From: Alistipes sp. UBA928
GTDB taxonomy: Bacteria; Bacteroidota; Bacteroidia; Bacteroidales; Rikenellaceae
Assembly: GCA_002293665.1 (NCBI GenBank)
Contig: DBDQ01000100.1
Span: 1 to 21,881, forward strand
Direction of reading: 5' to 3'
Length of the DNA stretch: 21,881 nt
The notes beneath the pieces were generated by a model. That model searched no databases, was not told where the DNA came from, and worked only from the letters and a program-made list of their open reading frames with translations. Every line of letters starts with the position of its first letter. Position 1 is the first letter of the stretch. The translations under genes were made by a program, and so were the position numbers. Below are positions 8,949 to 18,300 of this stretch, piece after piece.

Positions 8949-8984
8949 GGCACCCCGGAAGTCGGCTTTGACTTTCGGGGTGCC
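8949..8984 (+). terminator. long hairpin terminator after the first susD
   Basis: Two 15-base arms (8949-8963 and 8970-8984) pair along their whole length with a single G-U and a 6-base loop GGCTTT. The stem is GC-rich at its base and is followed by ATCTTT, a short and weak U-tract. It lies 29 bases after the susD stop and well before the msrA start, so it should end or reduce transcription into msrA. Confidence 0.72.
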
Positions 8985-9072
8985 ATCTTTCCGGGCCGGG
9001 ATGCTTGAGGTGGTATTGCCCTTCTGCCTCGGGTGTAGCACGGTTTTTGCATTGCTCCGGGGCACTGGGGAA

Positions 9073-9585
9073 ATGAAGAACGAGGTGATGGGAAAGAGGA
9101 GAATTGAGGCGCAGACGGCCATTTTCGCGGGAGGCTGTTTTTGGGGCATCGAAGAGGGGATGCGGCGCATAAGGGGGGTTGTCTCGACAGAGGCAGGATA
9201 CACAGGCGGTGTAACCGAAAACCCGACCTATGAAGAGGTGAAAACCGGCTCCACCGGCCATGCAGAGGCAGTGAGAGTGGTTTTCGACCCCCGTGTGGTG
9301 AGCTACGAGGAGCTTGCGCGGCTCTTTTTCGAGATTCACGATCCCACGCAGGTCGACCGTCAGGGGCCCGATGTGGGGACACAATACCGGAGTGCCATAT
9401 TCTATCTTTCGGACTATCAGCGCGAGATCGCCCAGCGTCTTATCGAAATTCTACGGGCCCGCGGATGGAGGGTGGCCACACGTCTCGAACCCGCCTCGCG
9501 ATTCTACCGCGCCGAGGAGTACCATCAGCGATGGATCGAAAAATCGGGCCGCACGCCCTGTCTCAACTACACCAAACGATTTTGA
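9073..9585 (+). CDS. msrA: peptide-methionine (S)-S-oxide reductase
   Basis: MsrA reduces the S-epimer of methionine sulfoxide in proteins and free methionine, using thioredoxin as electron donor. The catalytic motif GGCFWG is present, with the nucleophilic Cys at residue 22 of the chosen form. Further family motifs are VVSTEAGYTGG, EEVKTGSTGHAEAV, HDPTQVDRQGPDVGTQYRS and EEYHQRW, and the protein ends GRTPCLNYTKRF, which carries a possible resolving Cys. It is a 170-residue stand-alone MsrA with no fused MsrB. The frame is open further upstream, but those starts run into or just follow the terminator hairpin. ATG 9073 (after CTGGGGAA) or 9088 (after CGAGGTG) fits the family length. The 9001 start would add a Cys-containing hydrophobic stretch with no convincing charged n-region. 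No secretion signal is predicted, so it is probably cytoplasmic. I found no consensus -7 box before it. Confidence 0.95.
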   Translation: MKNEVMGKRRIEAQTAIFAGGCFWGIEEGMRRIRGVVSTEAGYTGGVTENPTYEEVKTGSTGHAEAVRVVFDPRVVSYEELARLFFEIHDPTQVDRQGPDVGTQYRSAIFYLSDYQREIAQRLIEILRARGWRVATRLEPASRFYRAEEYHQRWIEKSGRTPCLNYTKRF

Positions 9586-9623
9586 GCCGGAATGCCGGCG
9601 GCGGATCTTACGGGAAGATATAA

Positions 9624-9659
9624 TAAAAAAGTGGGATCGGCGCCGTGGCTGCCGATCCC
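9624..9659 (-). terminator. rho-independent terminator of the second susCD operon
   Basis: On the minus strand GGGATCGGC (9659-9651) pairs perfectly with GCCGATCCC (9641-9633) around a 9-base loop, and is followed by a run of six T in ACTTTTTTATTA. It begins 72 bases beyond the stop codon of the minus-strand susD. On the plus strand the hairpin has no following T-run, so it mainly serves the minus strand, although it also lies 47 bases after the msrA stop. Confidence 0.8.
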
Positions 9660-9730
9660 CTGCCTATTCTCCTGACTGACTAAAGTACTAACCGATTGTT
9701 AGAGGAAAACAGATGTTCTCATGCGGAGTA

Positions 9731-11866
9731 TCAATACCCCGGATTTTGGTCTTCCGGCCGTTTCGGGTCGATCGCGTCGAGGTGTGCCTGCGGGATCGGA
9801 CGGAAACGGTGGTGAGGCTGAACGTTGCCCGAAGCGAGGTAGTTGTGTGCCCTCACGCGGTTCACGAAGAAGTCGGCGCCGTTACGTACCAAGCGCGACC
9901 AACGGTTGAGTTCGGAAAAACACTCACGACCCTGTTCGTCGATGAAGAAGTCGAGCAGCTGCTGTTCGCTCATACTGCTCAGGAAGCCCGACGTGATACG
10001 CATGTCATTCTGAGTCGATTTGGTCAGGTCGGCCTTGGAGCCGCCGTCGAACAGATAGAAGTGGTCGTACTTGCTTTCGCCCTCTTTCCAGGCGGCGCGG
10101 TCGCGCACGACGTTGATCGCGGCGGCGGCCTCGTCGAACTGGCCGTTCAAAGCGTAAGCTTCGCCCAGAATAATGTACATCTCGGCCAGACGATAGAGCA
10201 TCAGGTCGCGGAAACCGGCCTGTGCGTCGGCGGTCGGACGACGGCTGTCAAGGTGTTTTGCCATGGTGAGGAACGAGTTGGTGAGCACGTCGCGTTCGTT
10301 CACCTGTTGGGCGGTGGGCTTGGGCATCGACTGCAGCGGAATGTACCAGTAGGAGCGTTCCGCACGGGCCAACGCGAGTTTTTCGGCCGGAGTACCGTTG
10401 GGGAAACGGTCGTTCAGGTTTTCGAGCGACAGCAGGATGGCGGTGTCGCCGCGCTGGTAGCGCAGGTCGCCTTCCACCTTACCGATCGAGGCGGGATCGA
10501 ACGAACCGGCACCGTTGGAGTAAGCCCTCCAGCGAACGGTGGGTTCTTCGAGTCCTGCCGTACCGGGATTGTCGTTCGCGTAGTAGACCCAGTTACCGCC
10601 TTTGTAGATGCGCGAATCCTGCAATTTACCCGGCTTGTCGTTCATGTAAGCCTGACGGCCGAACAGACCCTCGTCGGAATAGAAGTAGGGCGACGGAGCG
10701 TAACGGCGCCACGGCCGGCCGGTGATAAGGTCGCGGTAGACTCCGTGGTGACCGGCCTGGTAGCTTCCGTCGGCGTTTCGTTCGCGCCATCCCCAGATGT
10801 TGTTCGATCCGTCGGCATTGCCACCCACGGTGATCATGGTGACGCCTTCGGCCCACATCGTGCCCTGAATGTGCATCCAGTTGCCGCCGTCGTGAACGTT
10901 GGTAAGGTTATCCTGGTTGTTGAAGAACGGGCTGTTGAAGTACATGGCGGCGAAGATCAGCTCGGGACCGCGGTAGTTTTGCGTTCCCACGAAACCGGTT
11001 TTCGGGTTCCATCTCCACAGGTCGGCGTAGTCGGCGGCCAGAGTGTGGTTGCTGCCGCTGCCTGCGCCCGCGCCGAAGTTACAAACCCGTTCGGCGTAGA
11101 AGATGGTCTTTTCCAGGTCGTCGGGTTGCGCGCCACGGTCTTCGTTCATCGCCGGATTGCTCTGGCCCTGGCCGGCCCAGCGCTGGCTGTAACGGTACAT
11201 GTGCATCTGGGCAAGCAGGAAGCCTGCAGCACCCTTGCTGGCGCGGCCGTAGTCGCCCGTCACACGTCCCGAGGCGTCGGCCCACGGCAGGTCGTTCCAC
11301 GCCTCGGTGGCATCGCCTATCGCCTGAGCAAGTACATCCTTCTGCGGAGTGAGTACTATATCGAGTTTCGGCTCGGTGACCGGCTCGAGCATCAACGCTG
11401 CTTTGCCGAAGTGCTGCACCAGGAAGAAGAAGTAGTAGGAGCGCAGGAATTTCAGTTCGGCCAGACGGACGGTTTTGATCTCGTCGCTGAGAGTACTGCC
11501 GGCCACCGTGACCAGACCCTGATTGATGGTGGCGATGTAGCGGTAGAAACCATCCCAGGGGATGCCTCCCGCACTGGGGCTCATCGTACCCGCATAGTAG
11601 CTGAACGCGGTGTCGCCCTCGGCCCCGCCGGTGAAGATGTCGGTACCGACCAGCTCCCAAGTGACGCCCGGAGCAACGAATCCCCCGGTCGCAAAGTCGC
11701 GCAACCCGTTGTATGAGGCGGCGACAAGACCTTCGGCACCCGCGTCCGAGTCGAAATAGGTGTAGTTCATTTTGTACCCCTTCTCATCGAGAAAGTCGGT
11801 ACAGGAGGCAAACGACAGCAGCGCTGCGCCCACCAACACAAATCCTATGTTTTTCATTATTTTCAT
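9731..11866 (-). CDS. SusD/RagB-family lipoprotein, unusually long
   Basis: A 711-residue SusD-like surface lipoprotein paired with the SusC encoded 24 bases upstream. The N-terminus MKIMKNIGFVLVGAALLSFA precedes SC, with Cys22 in a lipobox, then TDFLDEKGYKMNYTYFDSDA. An alternative start is Met4 (11857). Helical core features include AELKFLRSYYFFFLVQHFGK. The C-terminal SusD signature is seen at MLYRLAEMYIILGEAYALNG and FFIDEQGRECFSELNRWSRL, with the usual ending FRPIPQAHLDAIDPKR then NPGY. It is about 100-200 residues longer than most SusD proteins. Part of the extra length appears to lie in the middle (about residues 280-480), which is rich in Trp, Tyr, Gly and Asn and could form an enlarged ligand-binding face. 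The ligand is unknown. Confidence 0.94.
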   Translation of the reverse strand: MKIMKNIGFVLVGAALLSFASCTDFLDEKGYKMNYTYFDSDAGAEGLVAASYNGLRDFATGGFVAPGVTWELVGTDIFTGGAEGDTAFSYYAGTMSPSAGGIPWDGFYRYIATINQGLVTVAGSTLSDEIKTVRLAELKFLRSYYFFFLVQHFGKAALMLEPVTEPKLDIVLTPQKDVLAQAIGDATEAWNDLPWADASGRVTGDYGRASKGAAGFLLAQMHMYRYSQRWAGQGQSNPAMNEDRGAQPDDLEKTIFYAERVCNFGAGAGSGSNHTLAADYADLWRWNPKTGFVGTQNYRGPELIFAAMYFNSPFFNNQDNLTNVHDGGNWMHIQGTMWAEGVTMITVGGNADGSNNIWGWRERNADGSYQAGHHGVYRDLITGRPWRRYAPSPYFYSDEGLFGRQAYMNDKPGKLQDSRIYKGGNWVYYANDNPGTAGLEEPTVRWRAYSNGAGSFDPASIGKVEGDLRYQRGDTAILLSLENLNDRFPNGTPAEKLALARAERSYWYIPLQSMPKPTAQQVNERDVLTNSFLTMAKHLDSRRPTADAQAGFRDLMLYRLAEMYIILGEAYALNGQFDEAAAAINVVRDRAAWKEGESKYDHFYLFDGGSKADLTKSTQNDMRITSGFLSSMSEQQLLDFFIDEQGRECFSELNRWSRLVRNGADFFVNRVRAHNYLASGNVQPHHRFRPIPQAHLDAIDPKRPEDQNPGY

Positions 11867-11890
11867 AGTTCAGAATTTTAAACTGTTACT

Positions 11891-14800
11891 TTAGAATTGC
11901 AACTGTACGCCGAATTGGTAAGTGCGGTAGGTGTCGTTGTCGCTGTAATTCCCGTCGTTCGCATCGTAGAAGTTACCCCTGTTCGGCATGTTGGCCGCAC
12001 CTTCCGGGTCCTTGAACGGATAGGAGGTGATGGGCGCGAACGGGTTGCGGAGCTTGACAAAGAGGCGAAGTTTGGAGATACCGAAACGGTTGAGCAGCGT
12101 CTGCGGCAGGGTGTAACCCAGCGTGATGTCGTCGATCTTCAGGTAGTCGCCCTTGTAGTAGCGGTAGCCACCGTTGAAGGGGTGTTCGGCCTGCGACTGA
12201 AGCGGTTTGATGTAGAGCGAGTTGGTGTCGCGCGGAGTCCAGTATTTGCCGTAGGTGCCGGCGTAGCGGCCGGCAAAGCCTACTCCCGAGCTTTTGTAGA
12301 CCGTGAAACCGGTGGCCCAGTAGGCGAACACGAACAGGTCGAGTGCGCTACCGTTGGCAAACGAGTAGTTGAAGGTATTGGAGAGGCTGCCTGTGAACGT
12401 GGGCATCTTTTGGCCGCGGATCACGCGGTCGTTCTGCTCGTTGATGCGGTAGTCGCCGTTCTGGTCGACGATGCGGTAGGTACCCGGCTGGTAGGTCGAA
12501 GTCGCTCCGGGGTCTTTCTCAAGGAACTTGGCCATTTCGTCCATGTCGGCCTTCGAGTAACCCCACAGGGTCGGATAGCCTTCGTAGTCGTAGAAAGTGT
12601 GGATGGCGTGGCCCACGAACCAGCGGTTGACGACGTCTTCGGTCATTCCGGAGTTGAGTTTCAATATCTCCTCCTTGTTATATGCCAACGTGAGGTCGGT
12701 GCTCCAGGTGAAACGATCCTTGCGAATGTTGATGGAGCTAAGAGTCAGCTCTATACCCTGGTTCTGAGTCTCCCCTACGTTCTGCTGAATACTGCCGAAG
12801 CCCGCGGCCATGGGAAGCCTGCGGCTCATAAGCAGGTCGGTGGTGTGAACACGGTAGAGGTCGAGAGAGGCCCTGAGGCGGCCGTTCCACAGCGCGGCGT
12901 CGACACCGATGCTGAGGGTTGCCGAACGTTCCCAGCCCAGATTGGGGTTGGAGAGCCCGTTGGGACGGTAACCACCTGCACCTACATCACCCCAGTTGTA
13001 GCGGCCTCTGAAGATGCTGCCCACCGTGGAGTAGGGATTGATCGACTGCTGGCCCGACATACCGTAGCCGAGGCGCAGTTTCAGGTCGGAGAGAGTTCCG
13101 AGGGAGCCCGCCATGAAGGGTTCGTCGATGATGCGCCACGCGAAAGCCGCCGACGGGAATCCCGACCATTTGTGACCTTCGGCCAATACCGACGCGCCGT
13201 CGTAGCGGTAGGTGAGGTCGAGCAGGTATTTACCCTTGAAACCATAGTGCGCGCGTGCGAAATAAGAGAGAAGTGTGCGCTGCGAGAAGTCGGTCTCGAC
13301 GGTCTTGGTGCCGATGGCGTTTTGGAGTTCGTTCCACTTCTGAGTTTCGAGCGGAAGGTCGAGTGCGCCGGCACGCAGACGTTCGTACACCGATTTGAAG
13401 GCGTCCTGCGCGATCATCACCGAGAAGTCGTGGTCGCCGATGCGGTCGGCGTAGGTCAGCGTCTGGGTGAAAGTCCAGTCGCGGTTGATGTCGGCGTAGG
13501 AGCGGGCTTCGGACTGACCGAACTGTTTTTCGGAAGATGCCGAGGCCCAGAAACGCTGCTCCTGGTCGAGGCGCTTGGTGGTACCGAAGCTGGCGTAGTA
13601 GGTCAACTGGGGTATCAGTTTGATGCGCGTGTAGAGCGTGGTCGCAAAACGGTTGTTCTTGTTGATACCGTCGATACCCTCGAGGTCGAGGAACGGACTG
13701 TACCAAAGCGGTTCGCCGCCGGGGGTGGGAATAATGCCGTTGGCAATGTCACCCGGTTTGGTGGTGTCGTATGATCCGTCGGGATTCTTAGGTGAGTAGA
13801 ACGGGTTGGAAAGAGGACTGAACTGGCTTCCCACGCCGAAGTCGTTCCACCATTCCATATATGAGAAGTTGGCACGGGCACCCACGGTGATGGCTTTCGT
13901 TACCACCTGTTCGATGTTCATGTTGACCGTGTAGCGTTTGCGGTAGGAGTCCATCTGGCGAACCTGGTTGTTCATGAGGTTACCGGAGATGGCTATCTGG
14001 GTGCTCTCGCTGCCGCCGCGGATATTGACGTTGTGAGAGTGCTGAACCCAGTTGCTGCGCCAGCGCGAGGTCTGCCAGTTGTAGTTGCGCACATTGTCAG
14101 GGTTGTAGACGTCGCCATTCCACCCTTGGCGGACAGAGTTGGCAATATATCCCGATCCATCCTTGGATACGTCGATCAGCTGGAGGTCGAGAGCCAGATT
14201 GGGCGTTTCCGACGGATAGTTGGAAGCGGGATTGATCGTGTAGCCACCATTTCCGTCGTAGATGTACTGGCGGCTCGATTCGCGCAGGTATTCGAGAAAC
14301 TCACCGCCATCCATGTCGCGGCGCCAGCGGTTGTTCTCCTGAATGTTGACGTAGCCGTCGTAGGTGACGGTCACGCGGCCCTTGAGCCCCTGTTTGGTGG
14401 TGACGAGAATAACCCCGTTGGCACCCCTCGAACCGTAGATGGCCGTTGCGGAGGCGTCCTTGAGGATTTCGATCGACTCCACGTCGTTGGGGTTGACGAG
14501 GTCGAGGCCACCCACCTGGGGAATACCGTCGATCACGAACAGCGGGTCGTTGCTCGCATTGATGGAGCGGTTACCGCGGACACGAATCTGAGGATTCAGA
14601 CCGTCGCCTGTGACCACCACCCCCGCTGCTTTCCCCCTAAGCGCCTCCTGAATGGAGGTGGGGGCGGTGACCATCAGGTCTTCTGCCTTCACCTGCGCAA
14701 CCGCACCGGTGAGGTCTCTTTTGGTAGTGGTACCGTATCCGATCACAACCACGTCGTCGATGACGGTAGTTTCGGCGGCCATGATCACGTCGATCACCGT

Positions 14801-15073
14801 GCGGCCTCCGACCGGGAGCACCTGGGTTTCGTAGCCGAAATAACGGTAGCTGATCGAGGCTTCGGAAGCGACATTGATCTGGTACGAGCCGTTCGCGCCG
14901 GTGGCGGTACTGACTGTGGTGCCGTCGACATAGACAACGACTCCGACCAATGGAGAGCCCGATTCGTCCGTTACGGTACCGCGTACCGTAACGTTCTGGG
15001 CCAACCCCTGGAATGACACGGAGAACAGTGTCGTCATCAGCACCATTACCTTTAGAATTGTAGATTTTCTCAT
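11891..15073 (-). CDS. SusC/RagA-family TonB-dependent transporter (no STN domain)
   Basis: A 1060-residue outer-membrane TonB-dependent transporter. The signal peptide ends near residue 26 (SFQGLAQ). The mature protein begins directly with the carboxypeptidase-regulatory-like domain (NVTVRGTVTDESGSPLVGVV; SYRYFGYETQ), with no STN domain before it. The SusC signature IDDVVVIGYGTTTKRDLTGA follows, then the plug (PLFVIDGIPQVGG; ILKDASATAIYGSRGANGVI) and a long barrel ending YQFGVQLQF with a terminal Phe. Absence of STN means it should not signal through an anti-sigma factor. Control is more likely by the HTCS encoded divergently, 267 bases away. susD follows after 24 bases on the same strand. 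A consensus -7 box lies about 70 bases upstream of the ATG. Confidence 0.96.
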   Translation of the reverse strand: MRKSTILKVMVLMTTLFSVSFQGLAQNVTVRGTVTDESGSPLVGVVVYVDGTTVSTATGANGSYQINVASEASISYRYFGYETQVLPVGGRTVIDVIMAAETTVIDDVVVIGYGTTTKRDLTGAVAQVKAEDLMVTAPTSIQEALRGKAAGVVVTGDGLNPQIRVRGNRSINASNDPLFVIDGIPQVGGLDLVNPNDVESIEILKDASATAIYGSRGANGVILVTTKQGLKGRVTVTYDGYVNIQENNRWRRDMDGGEFLEYLRESSRQYIYDGNGGYTINPASNYPSETPNLALDLQLIDVSKDGSGYIANSVRQGWNGDVYNPDNVRNYNWQTSRWRSNWVQHSHNVNIRGGSESTQIAISGNLMNNQVRQMDSYRKRYTVNMNIEQVVTKAITVGARANFSYMEWWNDFGVGSQFSPLSNPFYSPKNPDGSYDTTKPGDIANGIIPTPGGEPLWYSPFLDLEGIDGINKNNRFATTLYTRIKLIPQLTYYASFGTTKRLDQEQRFWASASSEKQFGQSEARSYADINRDWTFTQTLTYADRIGDHDFSVMIAQDAFKSVYERLRAGALDLPLETQKWNELQNAIGTKTVETDFSQRTLLSYFARAHYGFKGKYLLDLTYRYDGASVLAEGHKWSGFPSAAFAWRIIDEPFMAGSLGTLSDLKLRLGYGMSGQQSINPYSTVGSIFRGRYNWGDVGAGGYRPNGLSNPNLGWERSATLSIGVDAALWNGRLRASLDLYRVHTTDLLMSRRLPMAAGFGSIQQNVGETQNQGIELTLSSINIRKDRFTWSTDLTLAYNKEEILKLNSGMTEDVVNRWFVGHAIHTFYDYEGYPTLWGYSKADMDEMAKFLEKDPGATSTYQPGTYRIVDQNGDYRINEQNDRVIRGQKMPTFTGSLSNTFNYSFANGSALDLFVFAYWATGFTVYKSSGVGFAGRYAGTYGKYWTPRDTNSLYIKPLQSQAEHPFNGGYRYYKGDYLKIDDITLGYTLPQTLLNRFGISKLRLFVKLRNPFAPITSYPFKDPEGAANMPNRGNFYDANDGNYSDNDTYRTYQFGVQLQF

Positions 15074-15143
15074 AAGTAAGATGATTTAGAGTTAATGAAT
15101 AGTTTAGGTGGTTCATCGTTCAGCCATGGGAAAAATGAACATG

Positions 15144-15151
15144 CAAAAGTA
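15144..15151 (-). promoter_or_regulatory. -7 promoter element of the second susC
   Basis: Read on the minus strand this is TACTTTTG, an exact match to TAnnTTTG. Predicted transcription start is near 15140, giving a leader of about 67 bases to the susC ATG. At the expected -33 position (about 15171-15175) there is no TTTG-like sequence, which is usual for a promoter needing an activator. Confidence 0.6.
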
Positions 15152-15181
15152 GAGAGGCTCGCAAAGACCGGCGTTACCCGG

Positions 15182-15210
15182 TGAAACATATACTTCATCC
15201 AATGAAACAT
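15182..15210. promoter_or_regulatory. 21-bp-spaced direct repeats, candidate HTCS binding site
   Basis: TGAAACAT occurs exactly at 15182-15189 and again at 15203-15210, so the repeat period is 21 bp, two helical turns. The shared pattern extends to CCnnTGAAACATnT. Relative to the predicted susC start near 15140 the repeats cover about -42 to -49 and -63 to -70, a classical activator position. AraC-type proteins bind direct repeats with roughly this spacing, and the adjacent HTCS ends in an AraC domain. The match of regulator type, spacing and position is the evidence; binding is inferred. Confidence 0.5.
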
Positions 15211-15277
15211 TTTCCGATTTTTACCCTTTTTTTGCATTTGTTCCCATAAAAAAGCGCAGGTATCGAAAAGAAGATCG

Positions 15278-15285
15278 TAAATTTG
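15278..15285 (+). promoter_or_regulatory. -7 promoter element of the HTCS gene
   Basis: TAAATTTG is an exact match to TAnnTTTG, 55 bases before the HTCS ATG at 15341, with a predicted start near 15289. The leader would contain a small GC-rich hairpin (GTCGG at 15298-15302 with CCGAC at 15312-15316). I see no clear -33 element. Confidence 0.55.
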
Positions 15286-15340
15286 CCGCACCAATAAGTC
15301 GGCCCGCAGGCCCGACGGCTAACCTTAGAAACTGCGACGC

Positions 15341-18300
15341 ATGGCAACCTCCAATTTCAAGCATACTCTTTTATTAATCGGTTTTCTTCTGTGCAGCGCG
15401 GCGCTACGCGGACAGCAGGCCCGCCTCTACTCTTCGCAGCAGGGGCTGCCAAATACCCGCATCAACCGGGTGTATCAGGACCCGGGAGGAACGATTTGGG
15501 TCGCGTCGCGCAACGGGCTGAGTTACTTCGACGGAATGCATTTCACCACCTTCCGGCGCTCGGGCGACCCCGCGGGGGGGCTAAAAAACGATCTGGTTAC
15601 CGCCATCTTCACCGACAGCCGGGGAACGTGCTGGACAGGCACATCCGAAGGGGTGCAGATTTTCGATCCCGAGTACCACACCTTCACCGATTTTGCGATC
15701 GGCCCTCCCGACAGAACCCACTATATATCCTCGATCGGAGAGACCCCCGACGGGAAACGTATAGTGATCGCCACCTCCGGGGCCCGTTTCCGCGTATTCG
15801 ACGCCGACACGCACCAGCCCGACTCACTCTACACCAACCGGCTCAACGAACTGATCCGGGGCGAATTTTCCGGCAAGACGCTCATCGACTCGCACGGCAT
15901 CATGTGGATGTATTCCGAGAACGGACTCTGCCGCATAGACCCGGAGCGGGGCGAGGCCGACAGCCGCCTGTGGGGAGCCGCGCGGGAGCGGGTTCCGGCC
16001 GGAATATCGGTATCGGTGGTGAGAGAGGAGCCGCGCTCGGGCCTGGTGCTCATAGGCACCTTCAACCACGGAGTGTTCATCTACGACCCGGCTTTGGGCT
16101 ACGTCCGTCCTCCGCGCGGAGGCGTTTCGCGCTACCGCGTGCGCGATATTCTGGCGATGGAGAGACCGGGGCCCTCCGGCAGGCAGGAGGTGTGGATAGG
16201 AACCGAGGAGTCGGGCATCCGCCGTTTCGACCCCGACACGGAGCGGATCACGGAGGTCGACATACGCCGCTCGCCGGTCGATCCCGACCGCGGCAAGATA
16301 CACACCCTGATGCAGGACAGGCAGGGGAATGTGTGGGCAGGGATTTTCCAGACGGGCCTGTTGGTCATCCCCCGCTCGGTCTACGGTTTCGAATACAACG
16401 CCTTCACGGCGGACGGGGAGCCGCGCGGCGAGAACCTTGCCTGCGTCACCTCCGTAGTCCGCGACCGCTCGGGGACGCTGTGGGTCGGCACCGATGGCGC
16501 CGGGTTGTTCCGTCTCGACGAGGGCGGCCGTACCCGCCGTTTCACGCGCGAGAACACCGGCGAGTTGCACAACAACTCGATCATGAACCTGACCCTCGAC
16601 GGGCAGGGAAAACTGTGGATCGCGACCTACATGGGCGGCATCACGACCTGGGCGCCGCAGGAGGGTTTTCGCCGCTTTTCGTCCCATCCAGACCTGCAAA
16701 AGGCCGTCCACTCGGCCTACGACGGCGACACGGGCACGATCTGGTACGGCACCCACGGTTCGGGAGTGGTGAGGGTGTCGGTGGCCGACGGACGGGTGGA
16801 GCGTTTCGCCGGGGGCATTCCGGGTTACGTCAACTCGGTCGTCCTCGATTCGCAGGAGCGCCTGTGGGTCACTTCGGCCGGCGGCCTCACCTGTTTCGAC
16901 ATCGCCACGCAAAGGGCCGACACCACACGGACTATCGGACGGCACGACCTGAACTCGATTCACCGGGGGCGCGACGGAGTGCTGTGGATAGGTTCGCCCG
17001 ACGGGCTCGTGCGTTACGATCCGGAAACTAACGAATCGACGCGCTATACCCGCGAGCACGGACTGCCCGACAACATGATCTACTCCATAGAGGAGGATTC
17101 CGACGGCGTGCTGTGGATCGGAACCGGATTCGGGCTCTCGCGGTTCGATCCGCGTGAGGGTGTATTCCGTAACTTCTACGCCTACGACGGCCTTCAGGAC
17201 AACGAGTTCCAGAACGATGCCAGCAACATCGACTCCGACGGAAAACTCTTTTTCGGCGGGATAGGCGGCCTCACCTCGTTCTATCCCGACGGAGTGGCCG
17301 AGTGGGAGGAGCCGCTGAGCGACATACGTTTTTCGAAACTGACCGTGGCGGGCCGCAACGTCGATTACAGGGAGCAGACGGGACGGCACCGGATTCTCGA
17401 CCGCCCCATCGACCAGGCACGGCGGATAGTGCTCAACCAGAGCCAGAACAACTTCTCGATAGAGTTTTCGGTGCTCGAATACACCAATCCGCAAAAGGTG
17501 CGTTACAGCTACCTGATGGAGGGTTTCGATTCGGGTTGGCGCCGTGCCGAGGGTACTCAGCGGTCGGTCACCTACACCAACCTGCCCGACGGAAACTACC
17601 GCTTTCACATAAAGGCCGTGTTCGACGGCGACATCGACGAGGACGGGGCCGCTTCCAATGTGATCGAGATCCGCATACTGCCGCCGTGGTACAAAACGTG
17701 GTGGGCGTGGTTGGTCTATGCCGCGATGGCTGCAACGACTGTGTGGCTCTTTATCCGTTTCCTGCGGCGGCGACGCCTGCGCCATGAGGAGCAGCTGGCA
17801 ATGGAGCGCAAAGATCTGAGGTTGCAAATGTTCACCGACCTGTCGCACGAGATACGCACTCCGCTGACGCTGGTGATGACGCCGCTCAAGGCGATGTGGG
17901 AGGGCGAGAGCGACGGCAAACGGAGGGGCATCTATAACCTGATGTACCGCAACGCCCGGCGTATCCTGACTATCATCAACCAGTTGATCGACATGAACCG
18001 CATAGGCACGCCGCAGTTCAGGATGCGTTTCTACCGCACCGACATGATCGCCTTCCTCAACGACATAGTCAGCGCGTTTGAGCATCAGGCCGTCGTGCGC
18101 AACATAGACTGCCGGACTATGTCGCCCCGCGAGTCGCTCGACGTGTGGATCGACCAGTGCCATTTCGACAAGGTGGTGTTCAACATACTCTCCAACGCAT
18201 TCAAATTCACGCCCGACGACGGGACCGTGCTGATCTCGCTCGAAACCTATCTCAACAGCCGGCAAAGCGGCATATCGGTCGATGTCCCGAGGTATCTTGA

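Noticed and set aside
9001..9072. Earlier msrA start at 9001 giving a Cys-containing hydrophobic N-terminus, possibly a lipoprotein form
   Set aside because: There is no positively charged n-region before the hydrophobic stretch and LGC occurs too early for a normal lipobox; the 9073 start gives the usual MsrA length.
9713..13774. Long plus-strand open frames (9713-11716 and 11897-13774) opposite susD and susC
   Set aside because: Both mirror strong minus-strand genes of known families, lack signal or domain features, and are explained by third-position GC bias.
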